From: Pohlia nutans
Taxonomy: Eukaryota > Streptophyta > Bryopsida > Bryales > Mniaceae
Direction: 5' to 3'
Assembly: GCA_022496805.1 (NCBI GenBank)
Contig: CM040088.1
Coordinates: forward strand, 10,137,001 to 10,201,000
Length of the DNA stretch: 64,000 nucleotides
Shown piece after piece: positions 36,568-47,037 of this stretch. Numbering within the stretch: the stretch's first letter is position 1; the number at the start of each line of letters is the position of its first letter. Under the pieces are notes generated by a model, which was given only the letters and a program-made list of their open reading frames with translations, did not search any database and was not told where the DNA came from. Made by a program: the position numbers and the translations under genes.

Positions 36568-36868
36568 ACTGTCAGAAATATTGTAGTACCATAGCTGGGT
36601 CGCCACCCACGAACGAATATTTAATATTTTTTTAAAATAAGGTTCGTTCCTCAAAAAATAAATTTTTGGGTTTTCGTTTTTGAGCAAAAGATGATTAAAA
36701 ATGGCCCAAATGGCCCAAAATAGCTTAGAAATAGCAAAATATAGCTAAAAATAATTTATTCAATTTTCATTTCTTGGTCCTAATAATTTCTGATTTTTTA
36801 CATTTTTTATTTTTTTAATTATGTTTTGACGACTCAGCTATGGTACTACGGTAATTTTGTGCTAAGTA
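36568..36868. mobile_element. Palindromic MITE, about 300 bp
   Basis: The left arm GTAGTACCATAGCTGGGTCG is inverse to the right arm GACTCAGCTATGGTACTAC, with outer CAGAAATATT / GGTAATTTTG less well matched. The interior is AT-rich and non-coding. It lies just upstream of the possible exons at 36889. Confidence 0.55.
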
Positions 36869-36888
36869 CATGATTGAAATGTGGACAG

Positions 36889-37107
36889 GAGTGCTATTGT
36901 TTGAGAGATAAACTTATGCCACTGAGCTTGTCTGACTCAAGAACCAGGGCACCAGGTGAATTAAAGCTAATAGGATAATAATTTTAAATGATAAATAAAA
37001 TATTTCTTATCTTTTCAGTTATGTGCATTCCAAGTTATCTCTGCTGCCCTGATATGTGCTCAAGTGGAACTGGGCCGGGGGATACGGGCAGACTGACCGA
37101 CGAATAA
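36889..37107 (+). CDS. Possible last two exons of an unidentified gene
   Basis: Exon 1 (36889-36955) reads ECYCLRDKLMPLSLSDSRTR and then AP. A 63-nt AT-rich intron follows (36956-37018, GTGAAT...TATCTTTTCAG, with a CTAAT branch-like motif). Exon 2 (37019-37107) continues in phase as MCIPSYLCCPDMCSSGTGPG and then DTGRLTDE and stop TAA. The stop overlaps an AATAAA-like polyadenylation signal. Codon composition is far from the AT-noise elsewhere. The protein tail is Cys/Gly/Ser-rich, and I do not recognise it. The 5' exons are not visible; the acceptor before 36889 is weak, and a MITE sits just upstream. It may be a broken gene. Confidence 0.35.
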
Positions 37108-37237
37108 AAAACAAAAGAGAAATAAAAACTACTCTTGTAACCGTATTCCAGAGGATTTATGACCCCCGTATAATTGCTCATACGATTCGTCTCTTGTACT
37201 AAAATATGATTATGTATTCAAATATGTTATATACTTA

Positions 37238-37700
37238 GGGCCTCTTTACATTAGAGGCAAGAAGCCGTGAAGAGAGAAATTTCAGCCAATGGGAGGCCTA
37301 AAAACCGAGAAGACCAAAGAATGTCACTTTACACCCGAAATTTTCAGTCCAAGGGACGGAAGGAGGAGAAAATGACATGGACAACACTTTTGTCCTTCGT
37401 GGCAAGAAAAGTGAACATTTTCCAAGGCCCCCGGATTTTGCGTCAAGCCCACCTCAAGAGGTGGGTCTAACGCAAAATCCGGGGGGCCGTTTAGCCAAAA
37501 TTCTCACAACCAATCATTTTCTTTTTTTTAAGAAATATGTAAGAACTTTATTTTAAAAAATCAGCACTTTATTTTTTGGCCCCTTCTCACTTTACACTCT
37601 ATCCAAAGGCCGTCAAGTTCAAAGGTTGGCTTCTCAAGGATGAGCCATGACCCTTGTGAGGTTTTCTCCACAGCTTCTCGCCTGTAGTGTAAAGAGGGCC
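37238..37700. mobile_element. PIF/Harbinger (Tourist-like) MITE with TTA target duplication
   Basis: The element starts GGGCCTCTTTACATTAG and ends CTGTAGTGTAAAGAGGGCC, with direct TTA triplets at 37235-37237 and 37701-37703. This is the pattern of PIF/Harbinger-derived MITEs. A GC-rich internal hairpin occupies 37426-37488. The 67-codon frame inside (37267-37470) is not a transposase. Confidence 0.6.
37426..37488. repeat. GC-rich hairpin, 30-bp stem and 2-nt loop
   Basis: GGCCCCCGGATTTTGCGT and its complement ACGCAAAATCCGGGGGGCC flank CCCACCTC / GAGGTGGG around a tiny AA loop. Only one bulge and about three mismatches interrupt the stem. Such a tight palindrome is unusual in this AT-rich DNA and lies at the centre of the Tourist-like MITE. 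Confidence 0.75.
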
Positions 37701-37974
37701 TTAAGTACAAGGGTGTACTAAAATACAATAGTGTAGTGAAATACAAAAGCAATCACATGTTGGTATGCAAAAATATATGGTTGTAGTGTAACTTTAGGTT
37801 GTTTAGGAGTTAATAAGATGTGACAATGCAGGTGTATAGCTTTGCAACAATATTCTAACTATTTAGAGAACTTTTATTAGGGTAGTTCATGTAAAAAAGA
37901 CGTGTACCTTTCATGGCCTGAATGTATCCTTGGAATACATTCTATAATAATGTTGTTCACCTTCGATGCATGCC

Positions 37975-38560
37975 TTAACCCTTAAATGTCTAAGTGTTCA
38001 TTTTTTGGACAATGTACAAATTTCATTCATGTATTTTCATCTGTCATGCCCTTTTTGCATTGTGGATTTTTCACTATAGATTTTATTGGAAGATAGCTTC
38101 ATGCATGTGTGATCCGATTAAAAAGGGAATGATTTGTGAAATTTTTATGCCTCATTTCATGTTGCAGTGATTCACAAAAAAAATTTAAGATCTTAGTTCA
38201 AAAATGTTCAAAAGTGCTCTTGAAAAAATCAACTCATAAAATTAAGCAACCAAAAAATCTCTAAAAATCACTACAGGTAGAGTATTACATTTCAACCCAT
38301 CACAACAAATTTCATCCACGGATTATCAATATCTTATTCGTAATTGAATTACAAAAGAATTTTGAATTTTGAGTTTCAAATTTCATACAAAAATATTGAT
38401 GATAGCAATCATAGATCTAACCATATGGATAAAAGCTAAAATTCATTGTGTACAATTTTTATTCGTACATCAAGTTCAAAATATCCCTCTTAGTTGCATT
38501 TTATAATGCATATTTGCAACTCTCCAAATTTAAAGAGTGTTGTAGGCATTTAGAGTTTAA
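37975..38560 (+). mobile_element. piggyBac-type TTAA MITE, family A, diverged
   Basis: It starts TTAACCCTTAAATGTCTAAG and ends GGCATTTAGAGTTTAA. It has the same internal order as the other copies (ATGATTTGTGAAATTTTTAT, then TTAGTTGCATTTTATAATGC) but more substitutions, so it is an older insertion. Confidence 0.78.
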
Positions 38561-39614
38561 ACTTTAAAAGACAACCTTGTAAGTGAATTTTGAACACTTC
38601 AAGCAAGAATTAAAGGCTTATACCTTTCCAAATCTCATTTTTCACTTGACTACATATGGTACTTGAGAAGTTTGTAAACGGTCTAATTAAGAAATATAGA
38701 AAATCAAAAGTGTGTTACAACCATTAATGATATTTACTAAATTTGGTTAATTGGACTTTTAGGAGTTAATTTTTAAAGTTTCATTAGATGTTTTGGTTCA
38801 AAAATTCTTTAGAATGATTAATTCTAATGCAATCAATGAACAATTATAATGCACTTAATGAAAATCAAAACAAAAAATGCTAAACTTTGGAAATTCAACC
38901 ACATGATCTCATTTCTAATTCATATAAGTGAGTTTTCAAAAACAAATCTTACAAAACGACTATGTGGATTGAAAGGTCATACATTTGACGTGAAAACATC
39001 TTGTTAAACTACATTATCTTGTCTTGTTAGACTACATTAATGAACTTTGAAATTCAATATAAAATTATTTATAAAGACCACGACTTGCCAAATTGTATCA
39101 AAGTGAATATAATCAAATTTAAATTTAAAGTTTAAAAGTAAAATGAAGCACAATCAAGTGTTGAACATTTTTGAAAAATATATTAAGAAAAAGGAGATAT
39201 TTATGAACAAAAAACTAAATTGCTAACAAATTTCAAAAAGAATCAAGTGATGCAAATTCCAATGATAAAAACATTGTAGCAAGCACCATACACCCTATAG
39301 ATTTTCTTATGTCAAAACATTATGAAAATTGATCTAAATCATCAACTTTGTATTTATTTATTTTCCTGATTTCTTGCAACATAAAAAACCTCATAACATG
39401 TTTTTGTTTTGATTTTTTAACTTAATCTTTTGCTACTAGTCCTAGTTTACAACCAAAAAAACCTTATAACTTTTGACTCAAAAGTTGAAATTCCATAATT
39501 TTGAGCACTCAAAAAATGTGCATTTTGCACAGCTTCCCAAATAAAATGGTAACAAAATAAAAAAAAATTTGAAGTCATACATAACCGTCCAAAATAAATT
39601 GCAACCATAATTAG
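38561..39614. other. AT-rich spacer
   Basis: No gene is visible. GGACTTTTAGGAGTTAA at about 38753-38769 resembles an eroded right end of a TTAA element. Confidence 0.45.
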
Positions 39615-39785
39615 GTTTCTTGGTATGAGATGATCCTATACTACCAAGGTGATAGTGGTAAGTTGCCCAAAGCAAATGGGGAGGTTGGTAGTTCAATTCC
39701 CGGCTATGAAATTGTCATACTACTTGATTGGAAAACTTGTCACGGTTTCTTAAAATTTTAAGGATTCACTTTCCCTTTAAAAAAA
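39615..39785 (+). mobile_element. tRNA-derived SINE-like element
   Basis: It contains an A-box-like TAGTGGTAAGTTGCC (39653-39667) and a B-box AGTTCAATTCC (39690-39700) at tRNA-like spacing, followed by about 70 bp of body and an A-rich 3' end (TTTAAAAAAAATC). It does not fold as a complete tRNA gene. No target duplication is evident. Confidence 0.55.
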
Positions 39786-40164
39786 ATCAACACACGTATT
39801 GATGCCCAAGCAAGAGTTTTGCTTCAGACTGTATCAAGGGGTTTAGACTTTAACCCCTAAATGCCTAGAACCCTCTCCAAATTCGGCAGTTTTGCAAAGA
39901 TGCATTATAGAATGCAACTAAGAGGGATATTTTGAACTTGATGTATGAATAAAAGTTGCACATTATGAATTTTAGATTATATCCAAACGGTTAGATCTAT
40001 GATTGCTATCACCAATATTTTTGTATAAAATTTCAAACTCATTTTTTTACTTTTTTTTAATCCAATTACGAATAAGATATTGACAATTTTGTGTATGAAA
40101 TTTGTTGTGATTGGTTGAAATGTAATACTCTAAGTGTAGTGATTTTTGGAGATTTTTTGGTTGC

Positions 40165-40973
40165 TTAACCCTTTAGTGCCCAGGGTGGTTATGGAGAAAC
40201 CACAATTTCTTCAGTGATGTTCTTTTAAAGCTTTCTCTGTTGAAATTATGGATACTATTAATAGTATTCAATTGTATAAATGTAAACATAGCTTAATGAA
40301 ACAAGTGTCAGTTAAATCTTGGTAAGATTGAACAGTTGGATTGGAAGATTATGATATGTCTTTGAACCGTATAATGCACACTCAAAAATGAAATTTTGGA
40401 GGGTGTGTGACTTGAAGGTTAAATAGAATTTGGGTTAAATTTCCAACAATGAAAGTGAAGATGTTTAGCAATGACCTGTGCCAACACTTCTCCATTGCAA
40501 TCTTTCGTGTCAAGAACGGACTCATACATAATTATTGTGAATTTTATAAGTGAGAGTGACTTATCCATGTACGGTTTAGGACAAAATTTATATGTAAAAG
40601 TAAGAAAGGAGTTGGTACATTGATCAAGATCATAACGCATACACTAATGGAACATGAACAAGAGAACACAATCCAAAAAATATATACAAGATAACAAACT
40701 TCCAAACACAAGAAGTACCACATAGTCCATGTGTTGTATTTGTAAGTATATGTTGTGTTTTGAAGTATTTGCAGTATTTTAGTGTTTTGTACATAGATTA
40801 ATGGATATCTAAAAAAGTCAGATTCCAAATTTTCTTTTTGCGTCATCTGCAGAATCAAAAGTTACACATCTAAACTTCAGACAACGGACTGAGATGGTTC
40901 ACAAATTTTACAGCATTTCACTTTTTAATGATCTAGTGACCACTTAGCGGTTACCTGGGTACTAAAGGGTTGA
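40165..40973. mobile_element. TTAA element nested in family A MITE, 809 bp
   Basis: It starts TTAACCCTTTAGTGCCCAGG and ends CCTGGGTACTAAAGGGTTGA, a 20-bp inverted terminal repeat with few mismatches. The right TTAA has become TTGA. The insertion point is the TTAA inside the family A sequence 'TTGCTTAATTTTATGAG', seen intact at 60616. The interior has no transposase frame. Confidence 0.75.
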
Positions 40974-41096
40974 TTTTATGAGTTGACTTTTTAAAGAACA
41001 ATTTTACACTAAAATCTTTGAAATTTTGGGTGAATCACTACAACATGAAATGTGGCATAAATTTTCACAAACCATCCCTTTTCAATGGGTTCGCAC

Positions 41097-41320
41097 CACT
41101 GTCCGAGAAGAACCAGCGGTTAGTTACAAGTCAACCGATTAATTTTTGGAAATAGCTGGTTGAATCTCAAGAATAGAGGCAAAACACTGGACTAAATGAC
41201 TAAAAATTAGTTATATTTAGTATTCATAGACAAAATATATGGAGTATATTATAAAAAACCGATTGCTTTTGGAAAATAAAGGACATTGATTGGTTGGCTC
41301 AAAAAGCTTCCCGAACAGTG
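41097..41320. mobile_element. hAT-type MITE, 224 bp, with perfect 8-bp target duplication
   Basis: The direct repeats GTTCGCAC at 41089-41096 and 41321-41328 flank an element starting CACTGTCCGAGAAG and ending CTTCCCGAACAGTG. The uninterrupted host sequence, ATCGGATCACACATGCATGA, is known from other family A copies, which confirms the insertion. The 8-bp duplication is diagnostic of hAT-like transposases. Confidence 0.82.
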
Positions 41321-41449
41321 GTTCGCACATGCATGAAGCTAACTTCCTATAAAATATATAGTAAAAAATCCACATTGCAAATAGTGCATGACAGATGAGA
41401 AAACATGGATGAAATCTGTACATCATTCAAAAAATGGACGCTCATGCAA

Positions 41450-41996
41450 TTAACCCTTTAATGCGCCAGTGTCCACTATGTGGACGACGCACAGATTGAA
41501 ACTGCTAGATTCTCATCCAAATTGGACAATTTTCATCCATCAAATTTTCTCTTGGTTCTTGAGCAAGTTGACTATCCTTTGTATGGTTTGGATCTTCAAA
41601 ATAAGTTATTATGATTATTAGAAAAACAATAGAATTTGTTTATGTCAAGTTTCATTTTTAGTTCAAAAAGTGGGACCTTAAATATGATTTTCCAAAATAA
41701 GTAGAATCAAATAATGGAAACCTTACCATCTCGTAGTGCATGTTATTCCAATTTCATTACCATATTTTAAAATTTTTTTGTGCTACTTTGGGATTTTAAA
41801 TTGAATTTCAAGATAAAACCTTGCAAAATTAATTTAAAATATTAAATAAAAATAGAATAAATTCAACCGTACAGATGTGATCTTCAAATTGACATTTACA
41901 ACTTTTCTTTGACCATCAACCCCATTTTTGGTTTCCATCAAACATTTTATAACGCTTCTTTGAAAACAATGTTGAATCGGGATGTTAAAGGGTTAA
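41450..41996 (+). mobile_element. TTAA element, family F, 547 bp
   Basis: It starts TTAACCCTTTAATGCGCC and ends ATGTTAAAGGGTTAA. It is homologous throughout to 63291-63838 in reverse, including a TGTCCACTATGTGGACGACG palindrome near the left end (TGCGTCC...GGACGACGGG in the other copy). It shares its first TTAA with the split family A MITE. Confidence 0.7.
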
Positions 41997-41999
41997 GGG

Positions 42000-42237
42000 T
42001 TAACCCCTAAAGGACCTAGGATTCATGGGTTTAAAATGACAAGTTTAAATGTTCATATTTGTGAAAATTATAATTTAAATAGGACCAAATTTATATCACT
42101 GGAATTAGTGAAGAATATCACATATATTGAATAAAATAAAAATAAAAATAAACAAAAGAAAATCTACATAAAACCTACTCAAAATTACTGAAAAAAACAT
42201 GAACCCCCTGGTGGCCTTATGGTCCTTTAGGGGTTAA
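42000..42237. mobile_element. TTAA MITE, family C, 238 bp
   Basis: It starts TTAACCCCTAAAGGACC and ends TGGTCCTTTAGGGGTTAA, a clean inverted repeat of about 17 bp. It matches 1061-1294. GGG separates it from the family F element before it. Confidence 0.75.
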
Positions 42238-42238
42238 A

Positions 42239-42367
42239 GAGTACACTCTGGTCACATTACCTGTCCATTCTACAGCACAGCAAGCTATTTTAGATGCATT
42301 CGATTATGTCAACCCTCTTCCAATGAGATGTGTACCACAGTTCCGGCCAGGTTGGTTGTGTGAGTGA
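42239..42367 (+). CDS. Possible exon fragment, unrecognised
   Basis: A 42-codon stretch directly after the family C MITE reads VTLPVHSTAQQAILDAFDYV and then NPLPMRCVPQFRPGWLCE before TGA. Its composition is protein-like. A splice donor candidate (GTGAGTGAG) overlaps the stop, so an exon ending at about 42359 is possible. No start codon or upstream exon is visible because the MITE abuts it. Function unknown. Confidence 0.25.
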   Translation, partial: EYTLVTLPVHSTAQQAILDAFDYVNPLPMRCVPQFRPGWLCE

Positions 42368-43279
42368 GCATCTCCAGGAGAACTCTGCAAAACAGACGGA
42401 ACCTGAATAATACATAGTCATTTTCAGCGGTACTTCTCCAACAATAAATAACTATTTCACCTTGCATTCAACATATTATCCAATCAAGCGCCACCACATG
42501 TGCCAACATGTATCAATCCGTGACACTATTCATCTTAACTTAGCTTTTAGAGGTGAGTTGAGAACTCTAAAAATGTAAGAGATTTTCATATCCCGAGATG
42601 GTTTCAAACTCGCATTTCATCCATTATTCAAAGGGCAGGGCCTATTCACAGTTCTGTTGGAGATGCTTTGAGTCGTCCTTCACATGGCCATAAGCTCCCA
42701 TCACATATCTAACTTCTAAGAGCATTCACACCCATGCACGCTAGAGCTTACTCGCTGAAATTATTCATCTACATTTGAAGAGCCCTTGCACTTACACTCC
42801 CCCACCCTTGCACGCCCCTCACACATCAAAAGCGCACATCAAATAGTCAATGGACCAATCACAAGTAAAATGTGGGATATAGTCAACTAAATAGTGATTT
42901 AAAGTGCCATTTCTTAAAACGCTAAGATTGAGAGGCAAGAGGCATTTATGAAGGGCCCTTAGCACTTTTCATCTAGTTCTTGATTGTGAGAGACTGTGGG
43001 AGGGCATGGGTGGCCATGCAATAAGAGTATCTGCCCCACAACCTCTCAAAATTGTTATAAATTTTAATTTATTCGCATAGAATGAGAACTCTAGAATTAT
43101 GTGGTTATTTAAGAGTCCACTCAAAAATCACATAAAATAAATACAAAATTTTGGACATTTGGATATCGGATGATTAATATACCCTAGTTGTGAGTTAAAT
43201 TAAGCAAACATCAAAATTCTCAAAAAATTGCTTAGAAAATTGGTGTATCATTGAAGAAACACTTTATGTTCTTCTCATG
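42368..43279. other. Unassigned intergenic sequence
   Basis: The base composition is mixed (42500-43000 is less AT-rich), without frames or repeat partners in the window. Confidence 0.4.
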
Positions 43280-43503
43280 TAAGGTAGACGTCCTTTAAAC
43301 CACCACGACACCTAAGACCACCAACTTCTACACCCCTCTTTCATTTCAGGAAGGAAATGTAGGCTTTCATTACATGACTTATGCATCAATTGCTCAAAAG
43401 TTAAGTCATGTACCAACAACTTGCATTTCCTTCCTAAAATGAAGAAAGGGTGTAGAAGTTGGTGGTTTTAGGTGTTGTGGTGGTTTAAGGTACGTTTACC
43501 TTA
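43280..43503. mobile_element. Foldback MITE, 224 bp, long near-perfect arms
   Basis: The arms of about 80 bp pair through TAAGGTAGACGT / ACGTTTACCTTA, CACCAACTTCTACACCC / GGGTGTAGAAGTTGGTG and AGGAAGGAAATG / CATTTCCTTCCT, around a loop of about 70 nt. The form is like that of a plant small-RNA precursor. It lacks a second copy in this window. Confidence 0.72.
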
Positions 43504-43951
43504 GTAATGCATTTCTATCTCTCAACTTCATTCTTTTTGTGTAGTGAGGTCCTCAAGTTTGTGCACCCAAAATTCCCTTGTAGTGAAACTGTCAGGCCTA
43601 AGTTCTTACCTAGAAAAAAGATCTTATTATGGTGATGTACCCCATTTGAACAACATATATAACATACTTATTTTTAGCGCTTCGAAATTCATAACTTATT
43701 CATACAATGTCCAAATAATGCATGCTATGCGCATTGTAATCCTTTTTCGTTTCCTAATAAGAGCTAACAAATAAATTAGGTCTAATAATTAAAAATATAT
43801 GCTCAATTTCTATTAAAGACGATTTTGGATGCATATACCTTATGACCCCACTTTCAACTGATGTGTTTGTTTATAATTTCTAACTTTGAAAGAGACTAGA
43901 TTTTGGTTTTTATAGGATTACAATCCCTGTTACAATATGAAAACATTGAGG
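43504..43951. other. Spacer, nothing firm
   Basis: A 76-codon plus-strand frame (43544-43774) has no motif and is not called. Confidence 0.45.
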
Positions 43952-44527
43952 TTAATCCTTAACTTTCCAACCAAACATTTCTTGCTTGATGTACAGAAGC
44001 AAACTCTGTTTTCTCATCCGTCATGCATTTTTTTAAATGCGGATATTTTACAATTTTTCTTATGGGAAGTTAGCTTCACCTAGGTATGATCTAATTAGAA
44101 AGGGGATGATTTGTGAAAATTTTATGCCTCATTTCATGTTGCAGTGATTCACCAAAAAAATTGAAGATTTTAGTCCAAAAATGCTCTTGAAAAAATAAAC
44201 TCATAAATTTAAGCAACCAAAAGATCTCCAAAAATCACTACATTTAGAATATTACATTTCAACCCATCACAAAAAATTTAATCCACAATTTGTCAATATC
44301 TTATTTGTAATCAAGTTACAAAAGAATTTTGAATTTTAAGTTTCAAATTTTATAGAAAATATTAGTGATAGCAATCACAAATTTAACCATATGAATAGAA
44401 TCTAAAATTCATTATATACGACTTTTATTCATACATCAAATTCAAAATATCCCTTTTAGTTGCATTTTATAATGCATCTTTGCAAAACTACCCAATTTGG
44501 AGAGGGGTGAGGGTGTTTAGGGGTTAA
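43952..44527 (+). mobile_element. piggyBac-type TTAA MITE, family A
   Basis: It starts TTAATCCTTAACTTTCC and ends GGGTGTTTAGGGGTTAA. The left terminus is more diverged than in other copies, while the body is typical (ATGATTTGTGAAAATTTTAT, TTAGTTGCATTTTATAATGC). Confidence 0.8.
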
Positions 44528-45911
44528 ATCAATGTGAGTAAAGTTCAAATTGTAAAATTCATCAGCTTAAGTATTTTCATACTAGAATTTTAGATTTGTG
44601 ATAGAATTTGTAACGAGTGGTCGAAAGTAGATATTGTATAGTATAGTGATGGAGTGAAAAAAATTAGACTTTTTTGTGTTACACACTAATTTTATTCATA
44701 TATAGTAACTTTTCAGCACTGATTTTTTAAATCTATTTGATGTTTTTTTATAATTGATTCTAGTGATCTGATTGAATTTGTTGTTCAATCTAAAAGAAGA
44801 TTCCATTCCTTAAAGTTGAAAACTAAAAAAATTACTCAAAGGCACTTGTGAATTCTTTTGGGCTCTACTAAGGTTTAGGGGTTGATTTGAAATTGTATCT
44901 TTCCTACTTTTCAAGTTTTAAAATAGCAAAAAAATGTCTTCCAAGAGTTTGAAGTTCAATCAAAATATTGACTAGTTGTGAGTATTCATTTGAAAAAATA
45001 AAAATAAAAATAAATTGAAGTTACCATATAAGGTAAACTTTGGTACCAAAATATTGTTCACATTTCAAACTAGAGTTTTTTCTTCAAACTATAGTAGACA
45101 TGCCAATGACTACACAATTCCAATGACCACACAATTCCTATGACCGCACAGTATCAATCATAGTAGACATGCCAATGACTAGAAAGTAGAAGATAGCCTC
45201 CACACTTTCTGAGTTTAGACCGTTTTCATTTGTAATTAGGAACTAAGTAAAAATCAAGGTTTGACACAATGTACAAATTTTAATTACGTAGAAGTAAAAA
45301 TCTTGTAGAGCTCTTTTTCAATAATTTTTTTGACATTAAAAAAAATTCTTAGATTACATGTTTGAAATATCTATCAACGTCAACTCATAAAAATTGGATT
45401 GAGCATTTAAGCATTTAGAGCATGCCCAAACATGTCTACCAAGCTAGGCCATTTAAGAAATGATTTAATTAAACTTGAGCAAGCATGCTGCTAGTCCCAA
45501 CAACACCCCCGTTTCATCAACATCTCATAGCATCTACTAGTTCATTTCCTCACTATTGACCGACTAATAATCATACTTAGCGTAAGTAATTCGCACGCAC
45601 CAAAGCTTCTGCAAATGGCGGGATACAATACAAAAGCGGGCCACTCCTCCTTATTTTGGAATGAGGCCACCTATTGATGGGGACGTATTTTGGTCAAGAA
45701 TAGCCCATGCTACCATTTTCATGCCATTAGGTGACCGTTTATCTAAATTGTTGAGCATGGACTTAGAGGTTATAGCTTCATACATGTTTAATCCACTCTT
45801 CATCCAAGTCATAAAAAACTTGAGATATTCCAAAACAACATACATGTTTAAATTTGGTTTAGTTCAGTTACATTGTGCGATTTAGGTAGACTGTGAAAAT
45901 GCATATCTTCT
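44528..45911. other. AT-rich region with a short tandem duplication
   Basis: Around 45095-45180, units such as CCAATGACTACACAATTCC and CATAGTAGACATGCCAATGA recur two or three times. Overlapping frames on both strands at 45651-45885 look slightly protein-like (minus: SGLNMYEAITSKSMLNNLD) but are unrecognised. Confidence 0.4.
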
Positions 45912-46441
45912 TTAACTCCTTGATGACAGAGGGGGTAAGGGCAAAACTAGGATGTGTTATAAAATGTTATTTCTACAACTTTGATGAAGTTTGGTCCAAA
46001 AGAGAAAATGAGAAGCATGATGTTTAGTAATTATCCATATAGTCAAACTTCCAAAAATAGTTTTAAATACTCATTTAATGAATTTAGAAGAATTTACCAT
46101 TTAAAATTCACCAAAATTACAAATTTTACTTTTAGAACTTGAAATTTGGTATGAATGATTAAAATTAGACATTCTATTTTAAAATTTTAAAAAGATTTTT
46201 TCCCAAATGAGAGAACATCATTGGCTTCTTGCAATAGTAAGTTTTATAACACTAGGACAATATTGAGGTCTTTGTCTTTTCAATATTACAAATGAAATGT
46301 ATCAAACAACACTAGAACATGATCTCTACCCCCAATTTCGACAAAAAATCAAAACTTAAAAAATATCATTTCCTGATCATGGGAAATCATTACTGTTTGG
46401 GCTACGACCAGAAAATGGTTGATCGGTCACTTAGGGGTTAA
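45912..46441. mobile_element. TTAA element, family E, 530 bp
   Basis: It starts TTAACTCCTTGATGACAG (a mutated terminus) and ends GGTCACTTAGGGGTTAA. The body aligns with 31658-32206. Confidence 0.6.
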
Positions 46442-46489
46442 GTTGTTAAATTACAAAAATATTTGACAAAAACAATTTGTTTTCATTTA

Positions 46490-46725
46490 GTGTCCCAACA
46501 TCTTTCAGTCCAAAAATCATGTACCTTGCTCATTTGTGTCCAAAATTTAATAATAATAATAATAATAGTAATAGTAATAATAATGTACCTTGTTCATTTA
46601 TGTCCTAAAAATAAAATAAAATTGGGTACCTTGATCATTCGGATCCAAAAAGTTTAAAAATTAGAACCATATACCTTGTTCATTTGTGTCCCAAAGAATT
46701 AAATTATGTACCTTGTTTGATATCT
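46490..46725. repeat. Degenerate tandem repeat built on GTACCTTGNTCATTTGTGTCC
   Basis: The motif GTACCTTG followed by TCATTTGTGTCC or close variants occurs at about 46520, 46584, 46625, 46668 and, truncated, 46708. Intervals are 40-65 bp and include an (AAT)n stretch at 46549-46584. Confidence 0.65.
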
Positions 46726-47037
46726 TTTAAAGTTGGAATGCGTGGACCAATGCTTTACGTTACATGGTAGATTTTCTCAAAATTTTCCAAATACCGGTGG
46801 AATATTGTACGAGTTACTCAAGGTGGACTCACTGGTATCTTTCTTTTCATGTAAAGCTGGGTCAAGAGGCAGCGAACAGGAAAAGCATTGATGAGTCTGC
46901 TGCTATTCTGTGTGCCACGGCTTGCCCATGTTCAAGCTAAGACAAAAAAATCATGTTCCAAGTTTCCAAAATTTCATGCTACTGGTATACGGACTGATCG
47001 AGTAATGGAGTGTTTTCTCGACCGTTTTGTCACAACA
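46726..47037. other. Spacer before the GC-rich segment
   Basis: It is less AT-rich than average. No gene is visible. Confidence 0.4.

Larger units (their letters stand above)
39850..41453 (-). mobile_element. piggyBac-type TTAA MITE, family A, split by two younger insertions
   Basis: It starts TTAACCCCTAAATGCCTAG and then CTCCAAATTCGGCAGTTTTG, the family A right end. It is interrupted at 40165-40973 by another TTAA element and at 41097-41320 by a hAT MITE, and resumes after each. Its outer end is eroded: it reads GGACGCTCATGCAATTAA, without the usual AGGGG. Removing the insertions restores a length near 570 bp. Confidence 0.8.

Noticed and set aside
39653..39700. Possible functional tRNA gene
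   Set aside because: A and B boxes are present, but no full cloverleaf with acceptor pairing could be drawn. The A-rich tail fits a SINE better.
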